This document shows positions 58,097 through 64,000 of a stretch of 64,000 bases of DNA, piece after piece (positions within the stretch are counted from its first letter, which is position 1; each line of letters starts with the position of its first letter). Location: positions 62,001-126,000 of the forward strand of contig NZ_JAESDK010000006.1 of NCBI RefSeq assembly GCF_019249245.1, given 5' to 3'. This DNA comes from Alteromonas lipotrueiana. GTDB taxonomy: Bacteria; Pseudomonadota; Gammaproteobacteria; Enterobacterales; Alteromonadaceae. Both the position numbers and the translations under genes were made by a program. The notes below the pieces were generated by a model. The model did not search any database and was not told where the DNA came from. It worked only from the letters and a program-made list of their open reading frames with translations.

Positions 58097-59566
58097 TTAC
58101 CCACCCGATTGTGAGATAGAGGTTACGGCGGTACCATTGCGAAGATAGCGGGTATTTTCACTGATCTTCTGCTCTAGCGTATCGCGCTGATGATGCCAGC
58201 TTTGGGGCGGACGCATAACACAGTTTCGCCCGGCCTCTTTTGCCTTGTACAGTGCGCTGTCTGCGGTACGAATTAATTCGATAGCATCGGCCGCTGAATT
58301 GGGGGTAAGCGTAGCCACGCCAAAACTGGCAGTAACTGAAATTATCTGACCTGTCTCTAGCATAATAGGTGAATAGGCAAGGGTCTTTCTGATGTGTTCA
58401 GCCAGATCGGCAGCGTCTTCTTCAAACGTGTTAGGCAATAAAATAGCAAACTCTTCTCCGCCATACCGGGCGGCCAAATCAGTGTGCCGCAAAATATTGC
58501 GTTGCAGACAGCTTGCCACATGTTTAAGACACAAATCGCCCACTACATGACCGTAGGTGTCATTAAATTTTTTGAAATTATCCACATCGGCCAAAATCAT
58601 ACTAACGGGGGTACGCTCTCGCATTGAGCGCTTAATTTCTGCCTTTAAACGTTCATCCAGCTCACGTCGATTTGCCAGGCCGGATAACTCATCCATTGTT
58701 GCCATGCGCTTTAAAGTTGCGTTTTGTTCAACAACTTTGTGCTGAAGCTGGATGTTTTCAATGAACAGCGAAATAACCACAGCACCTGACGATATCATGC
58801 TCAGAACCCGGGCAGCATACCATCCATAGCTAAATCGGGAGCCGGAATACACCACAATAATACTTTCACACAACGCGGCCACCAATGCTAATGCCAGCCA
58901 CGAATAAATGGTCGACGCAAACTTTCCCTTAACCACAACCACCGTTAATGCCAAGGCACAGCAAAACATAACGGCGGGCCCGTAAATAAGTGACAAGCTA
59001 TCAGAAAAATCACGCCCGTCGGGCACCAGGGTAGGAAAAGTAACCCATGACAATAAGGTTACCAATAGCAGCAACGCCACAACCGCTATTTCAACACCTA
59101 TCAGGCTGACCGCCCAGCGACTGATTTTATGTGTAGAAATGGGGGCACTATCGTCTACCCACATGGCGGCCGTCACAAATAAAGGAAAACCCAGGTGCCA
59201 GGCAAGCCAAAGCCAGGCAGCATCACCATTTGATGCGGTGATAAGCGAAAACTGACCTAAGCTATCGGTGAGCAGAGACACCTGAAAAGGCGCAAGCAGC
59301 GCAACCCATAAATAGGCCATCCCTAACAATGCAAAGGTAAGTGAGCCGGTTTGTCGAAAGTGAGAAAATAACAGAATGGCCGAAATAAGTTCTAGTATAA
59401 AAACCGCTGTGCCATAGACCCCTAAAAAGCCATATGAGGGAATACTGGGGGTTTGGGCGATGGTCAGTACCCATGCCGAGCCACCTACTACCCCTAACGT
59501 CAGCAGGGTTAGAACAATGTATTGCGTCTTACTCGACGCGGTGACTAATTCTGAGTATCTGTGCAT
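58097..59566 (-). CDS. Membrane-anchored diguanylate cyclase
   Basis: A 489-residue protein with about eight membrane helices in residues 15-270 as a sensor module, then a GGDEF domain (about 300-460). The active site is ARYGGEEFAIL and an inhibitory I-site RHTD lies five residues before it, so it should make cyclic di-GMP with feedback control. The MASE-type sensor is not assigned. It is inserted between dam and damX relative to the conserved order. Confidence 0.9.
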   Translation of the reverse strand: MHRYSELVTASSKTQYIVLTLLTLGVVGGSAWVLTIAQTPSIPSYGFLGVYGTAVFILELISAILLFSHFRQTGSLTFALLGMAYLWVALLAPFQVSLLTDSLGQFSLITASNGDAAWLWLAWHLGFPLFVTAAMWVDDSAPISTHKISRWAVSLIGVEIAVVALLLLVTLLSWVTFPTLVPDGRDFSDSLSLIYGPAVMFCCALALTVVVVKGKFASTIYSWLALALVAALCESIIVVYSGSRFSYGWYAARVLSMISSGAVVISLFIENIQLQHKVVEQNATLKRMATMDELSGLANRRELDERLKAEIKRSMRERTPVSMILADVDNFKKFNDTYGHVVGDLCLKHVASCLQRNILRHTDLAARYGGEEFAILLPNTFEEDAADLAEHIRKTLAYSPIMLETGQIISVTASFGVATLTPNSAADAIELIRTADSALYKAKEAGRNCVMRPPQSWHHQRDTLEQKISENTRYLRNGTAVTSISQSGG

Positions 59567-59809
59567 ACGAATAATTAAGATAATCCAGCGGCTGTTGAGG
59601 CATCATGATGAAAATGCATCGGGATAGGTGATAGTCCACGGTAAAATGAATGATATATCAAAGTTATGATATATACCGTGTAAACGTTTTTTTTGATCAC
59701 GAGATCTTGAAGCTATCGTCGGATAAATTCTAATAAATAGCGGCTAATGTGCGGGATATATAAAGTATGGATACATGCAAAGAGCGGGAAAATGAAGATA
59801 AATAGATGA

Positions 59810-61405
59810 TTATAAAGAACTAATGCTAATCTCTTCTAATACCTGAGTAGCAGATTTAACAAATGCCTGCTCTTTGCGAGGATAGTTGGGTAACAACTCA
59901 ATGGCGCGCCGCGCTTCATCCACCGAGGCAAAGGGCTGTTGAAATAACAGAACAAACCAATTACTTCCATAACGTTGGGTCTGGTATATCCAAACTTTAT
60001 CATTGAGATTATGCTCATTCACAAAATCCCGCAGTAACGTTTCATCTTTAAGCCCTGCTAACTGCAGTACATAGTCGTTGGGGGTGAGCAGTTTTTGTAG
60101 CCGGGCATTATCAAGAGTTACAGGAGCCGTAGACGATTTACCCGGCATTTGGTCCAGCTGTTTTAACAGATTTTGGGCCTGGCGTACCCATTGAGGGTTT
60201 AACGAAACGTTTGCGCTGGCCCCAGAAGCGGGTAATTCGGTGGAGGCAAGGGTATCCGAGGCCTCCCTGTTTTCGACCGGTTTTGATGTCGACGCCTGCT
60301 GGTTAGCTATTTCATTGGGTTGGCGGGTGTTGTGGGAGCCAGTATCCTGCGTTCGTGTAGTTAATGGCTCATGTCCGGTGTTTTTATCCCACCAGGCCAC
60401 TTGTTGCGCCCACGTAGCGACCGGTTCATTGGCGTCTGCAGTCTGGTTATTGTTTTGCCCAGGCTTGGTATTAACCGGGGTCAAGCGAACCGCTGAATCG
60501 TCAGACCGGGTATTAATTTCAACTGTATCATTATCGGATGTATTATTGGTAAGGGCACTGTTGACAGAGCCTGAGTTGGCAGAAATTATCTCAACCTGAT
60601 TACCTGAATCTGACGAATTACTCTGTGGTTGGGTTAACTGCTGATACGCAGAGCCAGGTGAGACCAGTGGACTGGAATCAGTCGATGAGTTGATCGGGTC
60701 GAACAGATCGTTGATATTACTGCCGTATTGCCAGGCTACCAGTCCGGTAAAACACAACAAAAATAAGATAACTGCAGTTGTCCAGAACCACGGCGACTTT
60801 AACCGGTTTGTAGCATCGCTAGATTGAAGCTGCTTGCGTTCAGATAAATGACGTTCAAAGGCTTTACGACGGCTATCTATTAGCTGGTCTAGGTCTGATT
60901 TAACCTGCTCAGCCACAACCGAATGACTGCTTATTAATAGCGGCGTGTCAGAGTTATTGGCCGGAAGCCATTGCTTAGCGGCTTCAGCCCACTCTGATTG
61001 ACCAAATAACAGAACATTGAGGTGTTGCTGATTATCGGCAAACCGGCTTTGTAATACCAAATCCCACAGTTCCTGCAAAAATGCATCGGGGATATTTTCA
61101 GACGCGGTGATTGTCACTAAAACGGGGCCATCATGACTTTTGAGCCCAGCTAAAAGTTCATTTAATGGCTTAATATAGCTGCCTACCTGCTGGCCCAAAA
61201 GCTGCTGGCACAATTGTCGGCGGTAGTCTGAAAGTTCAAGGTTGCTGGTCGCGGTCAGATACGCTATTTCGGTTTCGTCGTGCTGGTTAAAAACAAACGC
61301 TTCAAGATTTTTTTGCTGCTGAGCAATAGAATCGCCACTGACAAAAATCAGTTGCGATGAATAATTGACTAAATACTCTAGCCGTTCATGCAACGGTGAG
61401 TGCAT
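59810..61405 (-). CDS. damX: DamX-like SPOR-domain cell division protein
   Basis: A 531-residue protein. An N-terminal cytoplasmic domain resembling a degenerate AAA/ATPase region (about 1-190) is followed by one membrane helix (WFWTTAVILFLLCFTGLVAW, about 212-231), a Ser/Asn/Thr/Gln-rich linker (about 235-435) and a C-terminal SPOR domain (about 445-525; NDYVLQLAGLKDETLLRDF). SPOR domains bind septal peptidoglycan. Position downstream of aroB supports damX. The linker is low complexity. Confidence 0.88.
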   Translation of the reverse strand: MHSPLHERLEYLVNYSSQLIFVSGDSIAQQQKNLEAFVFNQHDETEIAYLTATSNLELSDYRRQLCQQLLGQQVGSYIKPLNELLAGLKSHDGPVLVTITASENIPDAFLQELWDLVLQSRFADNQQHLNVLLFGQSEWAEAAKQWLPANNSDTPLLISSHSVVAEQVKSDLDQLIDSRRKAFERHLSERKQLQSSDATNRLKSPWFWTTAVILFLLCFTGLVAWQYGSNINDLFDPINSSTDSSPLVSPGSAYQQLTQPQSNSSDSGNQVEIISANSGSVNSALTNNTSDNDTVEINTRSDDSAVRLTPVNTKPGQNNNQTADANEPVATWAQQVAWWDKNTGHEPLTTRTQDTGSHNTRQPNEIANQQASTSKPVENREASDTLASTELPASGASANVSLNPQWVRQAQNLLKQLDQMPGKSSTAPVTLDNARLQKLLTPNDYVLQLAGLKDETLLRDFVNEHNLNDKVWIYQTQRYGSNWFVLLFQQPFASVDEARRAIELLPNYPRKEQAFVKSATQVLEEISISSL

Positions 61406-61464
61406 GCGCGTATCCTTGAATACGTTTGTAAGCGACTATTACGGCATACAAACGATGTTTTTTA

Positions 61465-62532
61465 TTAGCCCAATACAGTATGCAATAAGGAATCGCTGAC
61501 TTCTTTTGTGACCACAGCCTGGCCAATTCCTTGCGGTAAAATAAAGCGGATATTGCCCGCCTCAACCTTTTTATCGCGGCGCATATGCGGCATGTACGTA
61601 GCCAAATTCATTGTATCAGGTCCCTGAACAGGCAAGTCAAAACAAGCAATCAGCGCTTCAACCTGTTGAACCTGGTCAGCGGTCTGCCATCCAAGATGTT
61701 TTGATACATGACATGCGATGACCATTCCTGCGGCAACCGCTTCACCATGAAGCCAGTTACCATAGCCTTGCTCTGCCTCAATGGCATGCCCGAACGTATG
61801 GCCAAGATTCAAAATAGCACGAATGCCACCTTCGCGTTCATCCTTTGCGACCACTTCGGCTTTTATTGAACAACAGCGCTCAATAGCATAGGCCAGGGTT
61901 TCCGTTTCTAATTTTTTCAAGGCTTCGGCATTTTTCTCGAGCCAACTGAAAAAGGGCGCATCGTAAATTATGCCGTACTTGATGACCTCGGCCATACCTG
62001 CGGCAAATTCGCGTGCAGGTAAGCTTTGGAGCGTCGTTAAATCAATCGCCACCAGGATTGGCTGATAAAACGCGCCAATCATATTTTTACCTAGTGGGTG
62101 ATTAACCGCAGTTTTACCACCTACCGACGAGTCTACCTGTGACAGTAACGTGGTAGGTACCTGGATAAACGGAACCCCGCGCTGATAAGTGGCGGCCACA
62201 AAGCCGCATAAATCACCAATTACACCACCACCTAAAGCAATTAATGTGGTATCGCGTGCTGCATTCATGGTTAGCAGCTCGTTCATAATGAAACCATATT
62301 GCTCAAGTGATTTGTATTGTTCACCATCATCAATAACGATGGTTGCCACTTGTTTATCACCACATGCAGCAATTACTTGATCAAGATATAAAGGCGCAAT
62401 CGTATGGTTGGTAACAATGACTGCCAGCGGACCTTTTATATAGGGCACAAAAAAACCAGCCTGCAACAGCAGACCGGCTTTTATGTGGATAGGATAGCTA
62501 CGCTCGTTAAGATTCACCGTCAGCGTGGACAT
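61465..62532 (-). CDS. aroB: 3-dehydroquinate synthase
   Basis: A 355-residue enzyme, second step of the shikimate pathway. It has the NAD-binding [39 protein letters not shown] and metal-binding HTFGHAIE. It follows aroK by 18 bases. Length and motifs are standard. Confidence 0.97.
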   Translation of the reverse strand: MSTLTVNLNERSYPIHIKAGLLLQAGFFVPYIKGPLAVIVTNHTIAPLYLDQVIAACGDKQVATIVIDDGEQYKSLEQYGFIMNELLTMNAARDTTLIALGGGVIGDLCGFVAATYQRGVPFIQVPTTLLSQVDSSVGGKTAVNHPLGKNMIGAFYQPILVAIDLTTLQSLPAREFAAGMAEVIKYGIIYDAPFFSWLEKNAEALKKLETETLAYAIERCCSIKAEVVAKDEREGGIRAILNLGHTFGHAIEAEQGYGNWLHGEAVAAGMVIACHVSKHLGWQTADQVQQVEALIACFDLPVQGPDTMNLATYMPHMRRDKKVEAGNIRFILPQGIGQAVVTKEVSDSLLHTVLG

Positions 62533-62550
62533 GAGCGTACCTCCTGTTAA

Positions 62551-63069
62551 TTAAAACTGACCAATTTTGTTGATAATCTGGTTTGCAACCGCACGGGCAG
62601 ACTGATCGTCGGTGTCAATCACGTAGTCGGCGACTTCTTCGTACAGTGGGTTGCGGGTATCAGCCAGCTCACGAAGCACGGTTTCGGGCTCGCCGTTTTG
62701 AAGCAGCGGGCGACGCTTATCGCGCTGGGTACGAGCAACTTGTTTGTCGATGGTAGTTTGCAGGTAAACCACTATGCCACGCGCCGATAACCGATTACGT
62801 ACTGCTTTGTTCGTGACCGAACCGCCGCCGGTGGCCAGCACAATACCTTGTTTGTCGGTCAGATCATTAATCACGGTTTCTTCACGCTGGCGAAACCCTT
62901 CCTCACCTTCCAAATCGAAAATCCAGGCGATATCAGCCCCGGTACGGCGCTCAATTTCCTGATCGGAGTCGAAAAAATCCAGGTGAAGTTCGTCTGCCAG
63001 GTGTCTGCCAATGGTACTTTTGCCTGCGCCCATTGGGCCAACCAAAAAGATATTACGTTTCTCAGCCAT
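62551..63069 (-). CDS. aroK: Shikimate kinase
   Basis: A 172-residue kinase that phosphorylates shikimate. Walker A is [12 protein letters not shown], the shikimate-binding part is [16 protein letters not shown] and GGGSV, and the lid is RDKRRPLL. It lies between pilQ and aroB, the conserved order that favours aroK over aroL. Confidence 0.96.
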   Translation of the reverse strand: MAEKRNIFLVGPMGAGKSTIGRHLADELHLDFFDSDQEIERRTGADIAWIFDLEGEEGFRQREETVINDLTDKQGIVLATGGGSVTNKAVRNRLSARGIVVYLQTTIDKQVARTQRDKRRPLLQNGEPETVLRELADTRNPLYEEVADYVIDTDDQSARAVANQIINKIGQF

Positions 63070-63295
63070 ATTTGCTTATATCACAACTTTCATTATGTTA
63101 AGGGTAGTGCTGTCTAACCTTCTTTGCCCACCCATTTATGTGTGCTTATAGACTTGCTAAATAAGCACCACTCCTAGAACCTCGCTAAAATTTCGAGAGC
63201 GGGATTATCTCAGTTTCATCCCTGACGATGCAAGTTTTGTTGCGGTTTTAATCGACAGTTCTGTAACTCTATGATTTTGTTAGTAGATAAATAAC

Positions 63296-63322
63296 AAAAA
63301 GACACCAAAAAGGTGCCTTTTT
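63296..63322. terminator. Terminator after pilQ
   Basis: GACACC / GGTGCC (one G-T pair) around AAAAA has A-runs and T-runs on both sides, 17 bases after the pilQ stop on the minus strand. It should terminate pilQ transcription upstream of aroK. Confidence 0.75.
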
Positions 63323-63338
63323 ATCGACTACCCAGCTA

Positions 63339-64000
63339 TCAGAGTCTTTCTGTTACGATTTTTGGCGTCACAAAGATTAGCAATTCTCGTTTTTGATACA
63401 CGGTTGAGGTTTTCTTAAACAGTCTGCCGACGACCGGTAAATCACCAAATAAAGGTACTTTTGATGTATCGTCGGTGTTTAATTGTTGAAAGATACCGCC
63501 CAGCACTACGGTTTCACCATTTTCAACCAATACCTGGGTTTTAATCTCTTGTGTATCAATAGCAACCGCAGGGCCGGTTGAAGTTGAAACGGTTTCGCCA
63601 CGGGTATCCTGAGTAATCACTAAATCCAGAATAACGCGGTTATCAGGGGTGATATGAGGCGTAACTTTAAGACTTAACACCGCTTTTTTAAATTCAACCG
63701 ACGTAGCCCCAGATGAAGTTGCCTGAACATAGGGTATTTCGGTACCTTGCTCTATGTAGGCTTCCTGTTGATTTGCTACCGTAATACGCGGGCTGGCGAT
63801 AATTTCGCCTTTGTTTTCAGATTCTAGCGCCGAGAGCTCTAAATCTAAAATGGTACCGTCTAGCAAGCTTGCTACCTGAAAACCGATACGGCCAGCCGGG
63901 CTGGTAACCGGCAACGACACATTCATGCGGTTGTCTACCGCAGGTACCACACCCCCGGCTGCAATGTCAGCTGAATTAGACGAGCCTGAAACTGTAAAGT
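63339..64000 (-). CDS. pilQ: Type IV pilus secretin PilQ, C-terminal part (5' end beyond window)
   Basis: The frame is open to the window edge and encodes at least 219 residues of the secretin core: LESENKGEIIASPRITVANQ, LKVTPHITPDNRVILDL, GETVVLGGIFQQ and the family signature VPLFGDLPVVGRLFK. PilQ forms the outer-membrane ring through which type IV pili pass. The frame continues upstream of the GTG at 63950 without a stop, so the gene is much longer. Position next to aroK-aroB is the conserved one. Confidence 0.93.
   Translation of the reverse strand, partial: FTVSGSSNSADIAAGGVVPAVDNRMNVSLPVTSPAGRIGFQVASLLDGTILDLELSALESENKGEIIASPRITVANQQEAYIEQGTEIPYVQATSSGATSVEFKKAVLSLKVTPHITPDNRVILDLVITQDTRGETVSTSTGPAVAIDTQEIKTQVLVENGETVVLGGIFQQLNTDDTSKVPLFGDLPVVGRLFKKTSTVYQKRELLIFVTPKIVTERL

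Overview
The window looks like about 64 kb of chromosome from a marine gammaproteobacterium of the Alteromonadales, probably Alteromonadaceae. This rests on gene order (thpR-hrpB-mrcB; pilQ-aroK-aroB-damX-dam-rpe-trpS; argD/astC-astA-astD-DUF1338) and protein style. No species is claimed. Most of it is housekeeping sequence with short accessory insertions.

Region 1 (1-11.8 kb): a partial thpR is divergent from hrpB. hrpB is interrupted 22 codons before its natural end by an AT-rich mobile element of about 8.7 kb (about 3077-11744). The lost hrpB 3' end can be read intact on the far side. The element carries three consecutive large tyrosine-recombinase-type genes (the middle one lacks key catalytic residues), a small coiled-coil gene, a 222-aa protein, and a convergent two-gene cargo of unknown function. 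Arrays of the heptamer GTTGACA in opposite orientation mark its ends (5 copies left, 7 right). Two identical 15-bp palindromes lie upstream of the cargo. The layout resembles the 'strand-biased circularizing' integrative elements (SE type) of Vibrio; that assignment is from memory of the family, not a search.

Region 2 (11.8-22.5 kb): a lytic transglycosylase, a DUF4168 protein and PBP1B (cell wall); a DUF808 membrane protein; a TolA/TonB-shaped protein; glnK-amtB with a recognisable NtrC site and sigma-54 promoter; then two exported proteins sharing an alternating V/I-rich repeat.

Region 3 (22.5-30 kb): a REP-associated tyrosine transposase (RAYT) gene, with copies of the motif GTG(G/A)GTGTCC beside it and again as a dense array at 28.4-29.4 kb. 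Five motif copies are followed by a perfect 12-15 bp tandem duplication that begins at the CC of the motif. Between the arrays lie a glycosyltransferase, a gamma-glutamyltransferase and a DyP-type peroxidase whose catalytic Asp is Tyr.

Region 4 (30-46.7 kb): adenylate cyclase, hemL, pyrB, a DUF2982 protein preceded by a small overlapping ORF, a BarA-like hybrid kinase divergent from parC, a polyol-type cluster (HAD phosphatase, NCS1-like permease, mannitol-type dehydrogenase) and a chemoreceptor.

Region 5 (46.7-64 kb, mostly minus strand): the arginine succinyltransferase pathway, an HDOD protein, pabA, trpS and rpe; an inserted porin-like gene and two small membrane proteins; dam, a diguanylate cyclase, damX, aroB, aroK and the 3' part of pilQ. 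This is the conserved aroKB-damX-dam-rpe-trpS cluster with extra genes inserted and no gph between rpe and trpS. No rRNA, tRNA or CRISPR array was recognised.
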